DNA of 45,451 bases, taken from assembly GCA_964511405.1 (NCBI GenBank), contig CAZEFK010000025.1, positions 1 to 45,451 of the forward strand, in the 5' to 3' direction. The translations under genes were made by a program, and so were the position numbers. The stretch comes from CAZEFK01 sp964511405. GTDB taxonomy: Bacteria > Pseudomonadota > Alphaproteobacteria > Elsterales > Elsteraceae. Below are positions 24,305-32,715 of the stretch, in pieces; positions within the stretch are counted from its first letter, which is position 1; every line of letters begins with the position of its first letter. The notes beneath the pieces were generated by a model. That model was not told where the DNA came from. It made no database searches and saw only the letters and a list, made by a program, of their open reading frames with translations.

Positions 24305-25081
24305 TCAGCGGCGGCTGGCGGCCAAGTAGGCCGCGGCACTCAGCGCGCAGATCCAGAAGCTGGTCGGCCAGTCGGTGTAGAAGGCCAGCGCCAGGCTGAT
24401 CCAGGTGATGGCCAGGGCCAGCCCCGCCGACAGCAGGATCCCGGGCGCCACCCGACGGCTAAGATGCCCCGCCGCCGCAGCCGGCCCGACCATCAGCGCG
24501 AAGACCAGCAGGACGCCGACGATCTGCGCCGCCTCGGCCACCGCGACCGAGACGATCACCAGGAACGCGATCCCGATCCGGCGGACCGGCACGCCGCGGG
24601 CCTCGGCCAGCTCGGGCTGCAGGCTGGCGAACAGCAGCGGCCGCGCGATCACGCCGAGCGCCGCCAGGCAGCCGACCCCGAGGCCGGCCAGCACCCACAG
24701 CGTGTCGGGATCGACCGCCAGCACATTGCCGAACAGGAGCGCCGTCGCCTGCGTGGCGTAGGCCGTATAGAACTGCAGGAACAGCAGGCCCAGGCCGAGC
24801 GCCAGGGTCAGCACGACGCCGATGGCGACGTCGCGCTCCTTCACCCGCTCGCCCAGGACGCCCATGCCGGCGCCTGCCGCCACCGTGAAGGCGAGCAGGC
24901 CCCACAGCGGGTTGAGACCCAGCAGCACCGCGCCGGTCGCGCCGGCGAAGCCGACATGGGAGAGCGCATGGCCGGCGAAGGTCTGGGCCCGCAGCACCAG
25001 GAAATAGCCGACGGCGCCGGCCACCACCGCCACCATCGCCCCGGCCACGAAGGCCGTGCGCATGAACTCGTACTCAAGCAT
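24305..25081 (-). CDS. znuB: Zinc ABC transporter permease (ZnuB type)
   Basis: 258 residues from the ATG at 25081, overlapping the ATPase stop by 8 bp (MLEYEFMRTAFVAG); another in-frame ATG lies at 25063. Seven to eight hydrophobic helices cover the protein, including the family segments LVLRAQTFAGHALSHVGFAG and AQIVGVLLVFALMVGPAAAA, typical of the ABC-3 permeases for zinc and manganese. Third gene of the znuA-znuC-znuB operon. The substrate assignment to zinc rests on the Zur-like boxes upstream of znuA; manganese or another metal cannot be excluded from the permease alone. Confidence 0.9.
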   Translation of the reverse strand: MLEYEFMRTAFVAGAMVAVVAGAVGYFLVLRAQTFAGHALSHVGFAGATGAVLLGLNPLWGLLAFTVAAGAGMGVLGERVKERDVAIGVVLTLALGLGLLFLQFYTAYATQATALLFGNVLAVDPDTLWVLAGLGVGCLAALGVIARPLLFASLQPELAEARGVPVRRIGIAFLVIVSVAVAEAAQIVGVLLVFALMVGPAAAAGHLSRRVAPGILLSAGLALAITWISLALAFYTDWPTSFWICALSAAAYLAASRR

Positions 25082-25895
25082 GGGAATGGTCGTGCTGGTG
25101 GCGATGGGCGTCGTGCTCGACTTCATGGCCATCGGACATCACGAAGATCCGGCCCTGCACGCGGACGACATCGATCGGCACGCCATAGAGGCGCGACAGC
25201 ACCGGCCCGGTGACCACCTCGTCGACCCGGCCCAGCGCCGCCCGCCCGTGGCCCAGATAAAGCACGCGGTCGAGGGCGCCGAGCAGCGGGTTCAGCTCGT
25301 GGGCGCTGAACAGCACCGCAATGCCCAGCTCCTGCTGCAGCCGGCGCGCCAGCTCGACCACGGTCGCCTGATAGCCGGGATCGAGGCTGATCAGCGGCTC
25401 GTCGAGCAGCAACAGGCGCGGATTGCCCAGCAGCGCCTGGGCCAGCATCAGGCGCTGGCGCTCGCCGCCGGACATGCGCTGGACCGGGCGGCGGGCAAGG
25501 TCGCCGGCCCCGACAAGCTCGACCGCGCGTTCGACGTCCCGGCGGTCGTCGGCGCCGAGGATCGGCAGGCCCCAGCGATGACCGCCGGCGGCGCTGGCCA
25601 CGAACTCCCAGCCGGTGAGCCTGATATCGGCGACCGCGCCGCGGACCTGGGGCATGTAGCCGATATGGCGGCGCGCCGCGGCCGGGCTCATGCCCAGCAC
25701 GCGGATGCGGCCAGCCGTGGGGGCGACCAGCCCCAGGAGCGCGCGGAACAGGGTGGTCTTGCCCGAGCCGTTGGCCCCCAGCAGGCCGATGAACTCGGTG
25801 TCGCGGATGACCGCGTCGACCTCGGACAGGACGGTCCGGCCGCCGAGCGCGAGGGACACGCCCTCGAGCTCGACGGCACCGGCGGACGGGCTCAA
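25074..25895 (-). CDS. znuC: Zinc ABC transporter ATPase with His-rich tail (ZnuC type)
   Basis: 273 residues if it begins at the TTG (25895) that overlaps the znuA stop as TTGA; no ATG is available near the start of the domain. Walker A GANGSGKTT (40-48), signature MSGGERQRLMLAQALL, Walker B LLLLDEPLISLD and the switch His in LFSAHELNPLL are all present. After the ATPase domain a tail reads SDGHEVEHDAHRHQHDHSHA, with seven His in the last 18 residues, a plausible cytosolic metal-binding or sensing tail. Lies between znuA and znuB, with overlaps on both sides. Confidence 0.92.
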   Translation of the reverse strand: MSPSAGAVELEGVSLALGGRTVLSEVDAVIRDTEFIGLLGANGSGKTTLFRALLGLVAPTAGRIRVLGMSPAAARRHIGYMPQVRGAVADIRLTGWEFVASAAGGHRWGLPILGADDRRDVERAVELVGAGDLARRPVQRMSGGERQRLMLAQALLGNPRLLLLDEPLISLDPGYQATVVELARRLQQELGIAVLFSAHELNPLLGALDRVLYLGHGRAALGRVDEVVTGPVLSRLYGVPIDVVRVQGRIFVMSDGHEVEHDAHRHQHDHSHA

Positions 25896-26761
25896 GACGC
25901 CGGGGCGGACAGCGCCTGGTCCACGGCGATCAGCTGCTGCATCATCCACTCCTGATAGGTCTTGCCGGGGGGCTCGGTCTCGGTCACCCCGACGACCGGG
26001 ACCTTGGAGTCCTGCGCCAGCGTCTGCAAGCGCTGGGTCACCGCACCCGAGGTCTGGCTGTTGTACAGCAGCACCCGGACCTTGCGGCCCTTGAGGTCGG
26101 CCTCGAACGCCGCGATGTCCGAGAGCTTGGGTTCGGTGTCGTTCATGATCGCCAGTTGGAAGCGGGCGTTGCGCATGGTGAGGCCGAGGGCCGCGGCGAG
26201 GTAGCCCGCGACCGGCTCGGTGGCGGTCACCGGCTGGCCGGCATAGGCCTTGCGCATGGCCGCGATCTTGTCGGCCAGCGGCTTGAGCGACGCCGTGAAC
26301 GCCACCAGGCGCTGGTGATAGTCGGCGGCGTGCGCCGGATCCAGGGCGGCCAGGTCCGCGGCCAGCGCCTTGGCCACCGCCGGCATGGTCTGAGGGTCGT
26401 ACCACAGATGCGGGTTGTCCCCGGCCTTCTTGTGGACCAGCGCGGCGACCTCGACGACGCGCCGCTTCGGCGCCGGGTTGGCCTTCAGCAACTTGGCCAT
26501 CCACGGATCGTAATCGGCGCCGTTGACGATCACCAGCTGGGCGCCGGCCAGGTCGCGCGCGGTCGAGGCGCTGGCCTCGAACAGATGCGGGTCCTGGTCG
26601 GGGTTGGTCAGGATGCTGGTGACCTGGACGGCGTCGCCGCCGATCTGCCGGGCGAGGTCGCCATAGAAATTCTCGGCTGCGACGACCGCCACCCGGGTCT
26701 GGGCGCCGGCCGGCGCCGCCAGCGCCAGCAGGGCCATGGCGGCGAGGACAAGTCGGGTCAT
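25892..26761 (-). CDS. znuA: Zinc-binding periplasmic protein (ZnuA type)
   Basis: 289 residues, ATG at 26761 with AGGAG eight bases upstream. Signal peptide (1-20, ending AGA before QTR). The cluster A-I fold is clear: VAVVAAENFYGDLARQIGGD, NPDQDPHLFEAS with the first metal His, DNPHLWYDPQ with the second, VTATEPVAGYLAAALGL (the third position, His in many family members, is Glu here), and a C-terminal VVGVTETEPPGKTYQEWM. It lacks the long His-rich loop of enteric ZnuA. First gene of the operon, with a Zur-like box 41 bases upstream. Confidence 0.9.
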   Translation of the reverse strand: MTRLVLAAMALLALAAPAGAQTRVAVVAAENFYGDLARQIGGDAVQVTSILTNPDQDPHLFEASASTARDLAGAQLVIVNGADYDPWMAKLLKANPAPKRRVVEVAALVHKKAGDNPHLWYDPQTMPAVAKALAADLAALDPAHAADYHQRLVAFTASLKPLADKIAAMRKAYAGQPVTATEPVAGYLAAALGLTMRNARFQLAIMNDTEPKLSDIAAFEADLKGRKVRVLLYNSQTSGAVTQRLQTLAQDSKVPVVGVTETEPPGKTYQEWMMQQLIAVDQALSAPAS

Positions 26762-26801
26762 CGATCGGCTCCTTGGATCGCGAGCTGCGGAAGCGAATGA
26801 T

Positions 26802-26813
26802 ATGTTATAACAT
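26802..26813. promoter_or_regulatory. Zur-like box upstream of znuA
   Basis: Perfect 12-bp palindrome ATGTTATAACAT inside an AT-rich patch, 41 bases before the znuA start. The sequence matches the general ATGTTATAACAT form of proteobacterial Zur sites (family knowledge). Likely represses znuACB when zinc is sufficient. Confidence 0.8.
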
Positions 26814-26958
26814 TTTCGTGGGCCGCAGCTAATCGCCAAGCGCCGGTCGCTGTCAACTGCCGAGGGCCGGCGGTGATCGCGATCTGGGGCCGTTGCCCGC
26901 CTGCCCGGCCGCGACGCGAGATGAGGCCACGCGCAGGGCGGTTGCAGCGGCAATTGAT

Positions 26959-26970
26959 ACGTTATAACGT
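26959..26970. promoter_or_regulatory. Zur-like box in the znuA/TonB-receptor intergenic region
   Basis: Perfect 12-bp palindrome ACGTTATAACGT, the same central GTTATAAC as the box at 26802. Its centre lies 25 bp before the next box, so two dimers could bind side by side over the receptor promoter. Confidence 0.7.
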
Positions 26971-26983
26971 CCTTAGAACTGAA

Positions 26984-26995
26984 ATGTTATAATGT
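26984..26995. promoter_or_regulatory. Zur-like box over the receptor -10 region
   Basis: Imperfect palindrome ATGTTATAATGT (half site ATGTTAT matches the other boxes). It contains TATAAT at 26988-26993, a perfect -10 hexamer for the plus strand. The receptor ATG is only 15 bases further, so the transcript leader would be about 9 bases or absent. Confidence 0.65.
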
Positions 26996-27008
26996 TGCAA
27001 AATCGCCC

Positions 27009-29348
27009 ATGCCTCGCCTCCCTGCCGCGCTGCTCGCCGCCTTCGCCCTTGCATCCACCAACCTCGCAGCTCAAGCGCAATCCCCCGGCGGGGTCGACGG
27101 CACGGTCAAGGATGCGCTGGGCCGGCCGCTGGCCGGGGCCACCGTCCGCCTCGAGACCGCGGACGGCCGCATTGCCGGCTCCGCGGCCGTCGGACCCGAC
27201 GGGCGCTTCGCGCTGTCCGGCGTGGCCGCCGGCACTTATGCCGTGATCGGCCAGCAGTCGGGCTTCGACAGCGCGACCGCCATCGTGACCGTGCCCGCCG
27301 GCGGGGCGGCCCATGCCGAGCTGGCCCTGCCCGCGCGCACGGCGCTGACCGTGGACGTGCAAGCGCGGCGGCTGGACGAAGCGCGCAACGGCATCTCGCC
27401 CCGGGTCGGCGCCGCCGTCTACGACATCAGCCGCGAGGCGATCCAGCGCGAGCCCCAGGGCGAGAACACGCCGTTCAACCAGGTGCTGCTGCAGGCGCCC
27501 GGCGTGGCGCAGGACTCGTTCGGGCAGGTCCACCTGCGCGGCGAGCACGCCAACGTGCAGTACCGGATCAACGGCGTGCTGCTGCCCGAAGGAATCAGCG
27601 GCTTCGGCCAGACCCTGGAGAGCCGGTTCGGCCAGCATGTCCAGCTGATCACCGGCGCTCTGCCGGCCCAGTACGGCTACCGCACCTCGGGCGTGGTCGA
27701 GATCGACACCAAGTCCGGCGCCTTCGACCAAGGCGGCCAGGTCAGCCTGTATGGCGGCGGCAACGAGACGATCCAGCCGAGCGTCGAGTACGGCGGGTCG
27801 GTGGGCAGCTTCAACTACTACTTCAGCGGCGAGTACCTCGGCACCAGCCGCGGCATCGAATCGCCGACCAACGCCAAGACGCCGCTCCGCGACCAGGCCG
27901 AGGAGCCCAAGGGCTTCTTCTACGTCTCGAAGCTGCTCGACGCGACCACCCGGGTCAGCCTGTTCGGCGGCACCTCGGTCGGCACCTTCCAGATCCCGAA
28001 CAATCCCGGCCAGCCGACCGCCTTCACCTTGAACGGCAATGCGGCTTTCGATTCGGCCAAGCTCGACGAGCGCCAGCGCGAGATCAACCACTACGCCGTG
28101 GCGGCGCTGCAGCAGTCGCAGGGCGGTCTCGACTACCAGGTCGCCGCGTTCACCCGCTACAGCAGCATCCTGTTCCGGCCGGATCCGGTCGGCGACCTGC
28201 TGTTCAACGGCGTCGCCAGCCGGGTCGCCCGCGTCAACCTCGCCAGCGGCATCCAAGCCGACGGCGGCTACCGCCTGACCGACGCCCACACCGTGCGCGG
28301 CGGCCTGTTCGTCGATGTCGAGCGGGCGCTCAGCCGCAACGACGCCACCGTCTTCGCCGTCGACGACTCCGGCAACCAGCTGAGCGACCAGCCCGTCCTG
28401 GTCACCGACGCCCATGCCAAGACCGGCCGGCTCTATGGCCTGTACCTGCAGGACGAATGGCGGATCACGCCGGCCTTCACGGTCAATGTCGGCGCCCGCT
28501 ACGACGCGGTGAACGCCTTCGTCTCGGCGGACCAGCTGAGCCCTCGGATCAATGCCAGCTACAAGGTCCTGAAGGGCACGACGGTCCATGCCGGCTATGC
28601 CCGCTATTTCACCCCGCCGCCATTGGAACTGATCAATCCCGGCTCGGCGGCGCTGTTCCTCGGCACCACCAACGCCCCGCAGACGCTCGCCAACGGCCAG
28701 GTCAAGCCCGAGCGCGCCCATTACATCGACGCCGGCGTGACCCAGCGGCTGACCGACGCGGTCCAGGTCGGCTTCGACAGCTACTACAAGATCGTCGACG
28801 ACCTGCTCGACGAGGGCCAGTTCGGCCAGGCCCTGGTGTTCACGCCCTTCAACTACAAGCGCGGCCGGATCTACGGCGCCGAGGCCACGGCGTCCTACCA
28901 GCAGGACAACCTGCAGGCCTATCTCAACCTCGCCTATTCGGTGGCCAAGGGCCGGCAGATCGAATCGGCGCAGTTCCTGTTCGGGGCCGACGAACTGGCC
29001 TACATCGCCACCCACGACGTCCATCTGGACCATGACCAGCGCTGGACGATGTCCGGGGGCGTGTCCTACCTGTGGCAGGGCGCGACGGTCAGCGTGACCG
29101 GCCTGCTCGGCAGCGGGCTGCGCCGCGGCTTCGCCAACACGCAGTCGCTGCCGCCCTACACTCAAGTCAATCTCGGCGCCGTCTACCCGTTCGAGACCGC
29201 CGCGTTCGGCAAGATGGCCGTGCGCGCGGACGTGCTGAACGTCTTCGACAGCCGCTACGAGATCCGCGACGGCACCGGCATCGGCGTCGGCGCGCCGCAA
29301 TGGGGCGTGCGCCGGACCCTGCTGGCCGGCCTGTCGAAGGCGTTCTAG
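27009..29348 (+). CDS. TonB-dependent outer-membrane receptor, probably zinc-regulated
   Basis: 779 residues. Signal peptide (1-23, ending AQA), then a carboxypeptidase-regulatory-like beta domain (about 27-110: VDGTVKDALGRPLAGATVRL through GTYAVIGQQSGF), a plug (about 125-240: QVLLQAPGVAQDSFGQVHLRG, VQYRINGVLLPEG, ALPAQYGYRTSGVVEIDT), and a 22-strand barrel ending in a terminal Phe (LLAGLSKAF). No classical TonB box is obvious. Two Zur-like boxes precede it and a dedicated TonB follows two genes later, so uptake of zinc or a zinc chelate is likely, in the way of ZnuD (inference). Substrate not determined by sequence. Histidine-rich loops are not prominent. Confidence 0.9.
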   Translation: MPRLPAALLAAFALASTNLAAQAQSPGGVDGTVKDALGRPLAGATVRLETADGRIAGSAAVGPDGRFALSGVAAGTYAVIGQQSGFDSATAIVTVPAGGAAHAELALPARTALTVDVQARRLDEARNGISPRVGAAVYDISREAIQREPQGENTPFNQVLLQAPGVAQDSFGQVHLRGEHANVQYRINGVLLPEGISGFGQTLESRFGQHVQLITGALPAQYGYRTSGVVEIDTKSGAFDQGGQVSLYGGGNETIQPSVEYGGSVGSFNYYFSGEYLGTSRGIESPTNAKTPLRDQAEEPKGFFYVSKLLDATTRVSLFGGTSVGTFQIPNNPGQPTAFTLNGNAAFDSAKLDERQREINHYAVAALQQSQGGLDYQVAAFTRYSSILFRPDPVGDLLFNGVASRVARVNLASGIQADGGYRLTDAHTVRGGLFVDVERALSRNDATVFAVDDSGNQLSDQPVLVTDAHAKTGRLYGLYLQDEWRITPAFTVNVGARYDAVNAFVSADQLSPRINASYKVLKGTTVHAGYARYFTPPPLELINPGSAALFLGTTNAPQTLANGQVKPERAHYIDAGVTQRLTDAVQVGFDSYYKIVDDLLDEGQFGQALVFTPFNYKRGRIYGAEATASYQQDNLQAYLNLAYSVAKGRQIESAQFLFGADELAYIATHDVHLDHDQRWTMSGGVSYLWQGATVSVTGLLGSGLRRGFANTQSLPPYTQVNLGAVYPFETAAFGKMAVRADVLNVFDSRYEIRDGTGIGVGAPQWGVRRTLLAGLSKAF

Positions 29349-29351
29349 GCC

Positions 29352-29762
29352 ATGGCGCTGCGCTGGACAGCCCTGGCCACGGCCCTGCTGGCCGCGGCTG
29401 CCGCTCAGGCCGAGGCGCCGCGCCCGGTGCGCATCGAGCTCAACAAGCTCGAGGAGCAGCCCAAGCAATGCCGGGCCTACCTGCTGATCACCAACAGCGG
29501 ACCGGCGCTGCCGGTGTTCCGGCTGGACCTGGTGCTGTTCGGCCGCGACGGCATCATCGCCAAGCGCTTCAGCTACGACGCCGGCCCCCTCCGCAGCCGC
29601 ATGACCGTCCAGCAGATCGATATCCCCGGGCTGGCCTGCGCCGATCTCGGCAGTCTGCTGCTCAACAGCGTGACCGCCTGCCGCGACGAGGCCGGCGTCG
29701 AGGGCGACTGCCTCGCCCGCGTCGAGACCGCATCGAAGGCGGCGATCCCGTTCAACCGGTGA
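29352..29762 (+). CDS. Secreted protein of unknown function between receptor and tonB
   Basis: 136 residues, starting three bases after the receptor stop. Signal peptide (1-20, ending AQA before EAP). The mature part looks like a small beta-sandwich (PVRIELNKLEEQPKQCRAYLL, LPVFRLDLVLFGRDG, IAKRFSYDAGPL) with four Cys (QC, AC, AC, DC contexts) that could form two disulfides. No known catalytic motif. Its 4-bp GTGA overlap with tonB and tight spacing to the receptor indicate one operon; it may be an accessory of uptake. I do not recognise a named family. Confidence 0.8.
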   Translation: MALRWTALATALLAAAAAQAEAPRPVRIELNKLEEQPKQCRAYLLITNSGPALPVFRLDLVLFGRDGIIAKRFSYDAGPLRSRMTVQQIDIPGLACADLGSLLLNSVTACRDEAGVEGDCLARVETASKAAIPFNR

Positions 29763-30622
29763 CCGCCGCAGCGATGCGCGCATCAGGCGCGCCGCCCACC
29801 CGCACCTGGCCGCGCAGCTTGGCGATCTCGGCGCTGGGCCATGGGCTGGCGCTCGCCGCGGCGGTCGCCTGGCTCCGGTTCGCGCCGTCTGCGCCCCATG
29901 ACCCGCCACGGCCGCTGGCGCTGACGGTGGTGAGTCCGCCCGTCACGGCCGCGCGTCCGGCCGCCCCGGCATCGGCCCTGGCCGCCGCGCCGCCCGATGC
30001 GCTGGCGTCCGCCGCCCCCGCCGACGCCCTGCCGCCCGCCGAGCCCGCGCCGGTGCCGCTCGCGGACCGCCCGCCGGACCCGCTCCAACCGACGCCCCCG
30101 CCGCCGGTCGCGCCCGCCATTCCGGAGCCGATCCTGTCCGCGGCCGCACCGGACCCGATCGCGGTCCGTCCGCCCGATACTCTGCCCCCCGGCACCCTGC
30201 CCATGGCCGCGCCGCCTCGGACCGAACCGACCGCGCAACGGCCCATCCGAGCGGCGGACCGGCCGCACCTCCGGCCTCAACCCCAGCCGCCGGGTCCCGT
30301 GCCGGCGCCCGCGGCGGCCCCGGCACCGGCCACGGCCGACGCTGCGCCCGGCGGCAACTCGAGCGCGCGGGCGATCGTCCAACCCAAGCCCGAGATCCCC
30401 GACGAGCTGCGCCATCGGCAGCTTTCCGCGGTAGCGGTGGTACGGTTCCACGTCGCCCGCGACGGCACCGCCGAGGTCGAGCTGGTGGAGGCGACGGCGG
30501 AACCGCGGCTCAACCAGGCGATCCTGGCCGCCTGCCGGCAGTGGCGGTTCTTCCCGGCGATGCGGCAGGGCGCGCCGGCCGACGACATCGTGGTCGTGCG
30601 CCTGCCGATCCGCGTCGAGTGA
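29759..30622 (+). CDS. tonB: Energy transducer TonB
   Basis: 287 residues from the GTG at 29759, which overlaps the previous stop as GTGA; an ATG at 29774 would shorten it by five. One N-terminal membrane anchor (about 20-37, SALGHGLALAAAVAWL), a long Pro/Ala spacer (about 42-195) that would cross the periplasm, and a TonB_C domain (about 200-287: IVQPKPEIPDELRHRQLSA, VVRFHVARDGTAEVEL, ACRQWRFFPAM). It transmits proton-motive energy from ExbBD to receptors. exbB and exbD are not in the window. Convergent with the lipoprotein gene, four bases apart. Confidence 0.92.
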   Translation: MTAAAMRASGAPPTRTWPRSLAISALGHGLALAAAVAWLRFAPSAPHDPPRPLALTVVSPPVTAARPAAPASALAAAPPDALASAAPADALPPAEPAPVPLADRPPDPLQPTPPPPVAPAIPEPILSAAAPDPIAVRPPDTLPPGTLPMAAPPRTEPTAQRPIRAADRPHLRPQPQPPGPVPAPAAAPAPATADAAPGGNSSARAIVQPKPEIPDELRHRQLSAVAVVRFHVARDGTAEVELVEATAEPRLNQAILAACRQWRFFPAMRQGAPADDIVVVRLPIRVE

Positions 30623-30626
30623 CCCG

Positions 30627-31193
30627 TCAGCGCCAGTGGCGATGCCAGCCCCCGCCGCCGATCACCACCGACGACCCGAAATAGGGCGGCGCGTAGGCGT
30701 AAGGATAGGGATAGGCGTAGGGATAAGGATACGGATACGCGTAGTAGCCGGGCTGCACCATCGTGGGCGTCGGCGGGATCTTGTTGCCGGCCGCGACCAT
30801 GCACTGCGTGTAGGTGATGTCGTACTGGCGCTGCATGTCGGCGGTGCCGAGCCCGGCATTGCCGGCGCCGATCGCGGTGCCGCCGAGCAGGCCGGTGCCG
30901 GCGCCGATCGCCGCCCCGGTCCCGGCATTGCCGGCCGCCGCGCCGACCGCGGCCCCGGCCGCGGCGCCGGCGATGGTGCCGATGGCCGCGCCAGTGACGG
31001 TGCTGTTGGATCCCGACGCCGGCAGACGTGCGGCGGCCTGGGCCCGGCAGGTGGCATCGTCCTGCTGGAACTGCGCAAAGCTCTTGCCGTCGCCCGGCAG
31101 CACCATGACATCGGGGCCGCTCGGCGGCGTCGCCGCACAGGCGCCCAGCGCCAAAACCCCGGCCAGCGCCAGCGTTGACCGCAAGACCTGCAT
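30627..31193 (-). CDS. Glycine-zipper outer-membrane lipoprotein, unknown function
   Basis: 188 residues, ATG at 31193 with GGAGGG about seven bases upstream. A lipoprotein signal with lipobox LGAC (Cys19 or so) is followed by a short linker (QFQQDDATCRAQAA), a glycine-zipper region (VTGAAIGTIAGAAAGAAVGAAAG and the next repeats) that can insert in a membrane, a segment with YDITYTQCMVAAGNKIPP, and a Tyr/Pro-rich tail ending GGGGWHRHWR. The family is widespread and generally uncharacterised. Divergent from the carboxypeptidase gene. Confidence 0.85.
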   Translation of the reverse strand: MQVLRSTLALAGVLALGACAATPPSGPDVMVLPGDGKSFAQFQQDDATCRAQAAARLPASGSNSTVTGAAIGTIAGAAAGAAVGAAAGNAGTGAAIGAGTGLLGGTAIGAGNAGLGTADMQRQYDITYTQCMVAAGNKIPPTPTMVQPGYYAYPYPYPYAYPYPYAYAPPYFGSSVVIGGGGWHRHWR

Positions 31194-31296
31194 GATCGAC
31201 CCTCCCGCGCTGATCCCGCCGGTCATACGGACCCGGCCGTCCGACCCTCGCGGCCTGCGCCACCCCGACGCCGCCGCCCCGCTGGAAAGACACCGC

Positions 31297-32715
31297 TTGC
31301 GCCTGCCGCTCGCCGTCCTGGTCCTCGTCCTGTCGAGCGTCGCCCCGTGCCTGGCCGGCGCCGCGCCGCTCGCGGACCGGCTCGACGCCCTGATCCAGCA
31401 GAGCGGTGTCGATCGCGCCGGCCTCGGCCTGTGGGTCGCCGACGCCCTGCCCGGCACCGCGCCCCTGTACGCGCTCAACGACGACCATCTGCTGCGGCCG
31501 GCGTCGGTGACAAAGATCGTCACCGCCCTGGCCGTCCTCAAGGGCTTCCCGCCCAGCCACCGCTTCGTTACCCGGCTGCTGGGCGCCGGGACGCTGGCCG
31601 GCGGTCGGCTGGCGGGCTCGCTGTACCTCAAGGGCGCCGGCGATCCCGCCTTCGTGTCCGAGCAGATGTGGCTGCTGGTCGACGATCTGGTCCGCCATGG
31701 CGTAACGGCCATTGCGGGCGACCTGGTCGTCGACGACGGCCTGTTCGACCGCGACGTCATCGATGCCAGCCGGGACAATGCCCGGGTCGACCGCCCTTAC
31801 GACGCGCCGGTCGGCGCCGCCTCGTTCAACTGGAACACGGCGGCCGTCTATGTCGGCGGCGCGGCGCGGGCCGGCGAGCCGGCCGAGGTGCGGCTGGACC
31901 CGCCCAACGGCTATGTCCAGCTCCGCAACCGCGCCGAGACCCGGGCCGGCGCCCCGGCGATCGCGGTCGACCGCGTGGTCGACGCGGCGGCCGGCGGCGA
32001 CGTCATCGGCGTCACCGGCCATGTGCCGCCGGGCGCGCCGCCGGTCGCCGTCTATCGCAACATCACCAACCCGGCGCTGTGGACCGGCGCCAACCTGGCC
32101 GAGTTCCTGCGCCAGCGCGGCATCGAGGTCCAAGGCCGGGTGCGCGCCGGCCCGGCCCCGGCCGACGCGCGCAGGCTGGCCGAGGTCGGCGGCCAGCCGA
32201 TCGGGCAGATCGTCGCCGACATGCTGAAATACTCGAACAACTTCGTCGCCGAGATGCTGGCCAAGGACCTCGCGGCGGCGGCCGGCGAGCGGCCGGCGAC
32301 GCTCGCATCAGGCACCGAGCTGGTGCGCCGCGCCGCCGCCGCGCTGGGCGTGCCGCCGGAGCGGTTGCGCATCGCCAACCCGTCGGGCCTGTCCTACGAG
32401 ACGCGCCTGGCGCCCCGCGACCTGGGCCTGGTGCTGCAGGCGATTCGCGCCGACTTCACGATCTTCCCGGAGTTCGTGGCGGCCCTGCCGATCGCCGGCG
32501 TCGACGGGACGCTGGCGCACCGCATGGCCGGAACCCCGGCGCAGCGCTGGGTTCGGGCCAAGACCGGGTCGCTCAACGAGGTCGTCGGGCTCGCGGGCTA
32601 TGCCGGCGGCAAGGACGGCAGCATCCGCGCCTTCGTCTTCATCTATAACGGCGGCATGCCCGAGGCTCGCATCCACCAGCTGTTCGACCGCATGGCCGCG
32701 GCGGTCGTGCCGTGA
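31297..32715 (+). CDS. dacB: D-alanyl-D-alanine carboxypeptidase/endopeptidase (PBP4 family)
   Basis: 472 residues from the TTG at 31297, chosen because GGAAAG lies seven bases upstream and the resulting N-terminus is an ideal signal peptide (RLPLAVLVLVLSSVAPCLAG). An in-frame ATG at 31192 gives a 35-residue Pro-rich extension that would bury the signal. Active-site motifs: Ser70-Val-Thr-Lys73 (RPASVTK), the SxN motif YSNNFVAEML, and KTGSLNEVVG. The large insertion between SxxK and SxN is typical of PBP4. It trims or cleaves peptidoglycan cross-links in the periplasm. Overlaps the DUF1007 gene by GTGA, an unexpected link to metal transport. Confidence 0.9.
   Translation: MRLPLAVLVLVLSSVAPCLAGAAPLADRLDALIQQSGVDRAGLGLWVADALPGTAPLYALNDDHLLRPASVTKIVTALAVLKGFPPSHRFVTRLLGAGTLAGGRLAGSLYLKGAGDPAFVSEQMWLLVDDLVRHGVTAIAGDLVVDDGLFDRDVIDASRDNARVDRPYDAPVGAASFNWNTAAVYVGGAARAGEPAEVRLDPPNGYVQLRNRAETRAGAPAIAVDRVVDAAAGGDVIGVTGHVPPGAPPVAVYRNITNPALWTGANLAEFLRQRGIEVQGRVRAGPAPADARRLAEVGGQPIGQIVADMLKYSNNFVAEMLAKDLAAAAGERPATLASGTELVRRAAAALGVPPERLRIANPSGLSYETRLAPRDLGLVLQAIRADFTIFPEFVAALPIAGVDGTLAHRMAGTPAQRWVRAKTGSLNEVVGLAGYAGGKDGSIRAFVFIYNGGMPEARIHQLFDRMAAAVVP

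Noticed and set aside
26973..29909. Long open frame (978 codons) on the minus strand opposite the TonB receptor
   Set aside because: Composition is Arg/Gly/Ala/Val-rich without any family motif, and it mirrors a clear receptor, signal peptide and barrel on the plus strand. Long antisense frames are expected at this GC content.
31192..31297. Upstream ATG at 31192 as the start of dacB
   Set aside because: It adds 35 Pro/Arg-rich residues before a clear signal peptide and overlaps the start of the divergent lipoprotein gene; the TTG at 31297 has a good ribosome-binding site.
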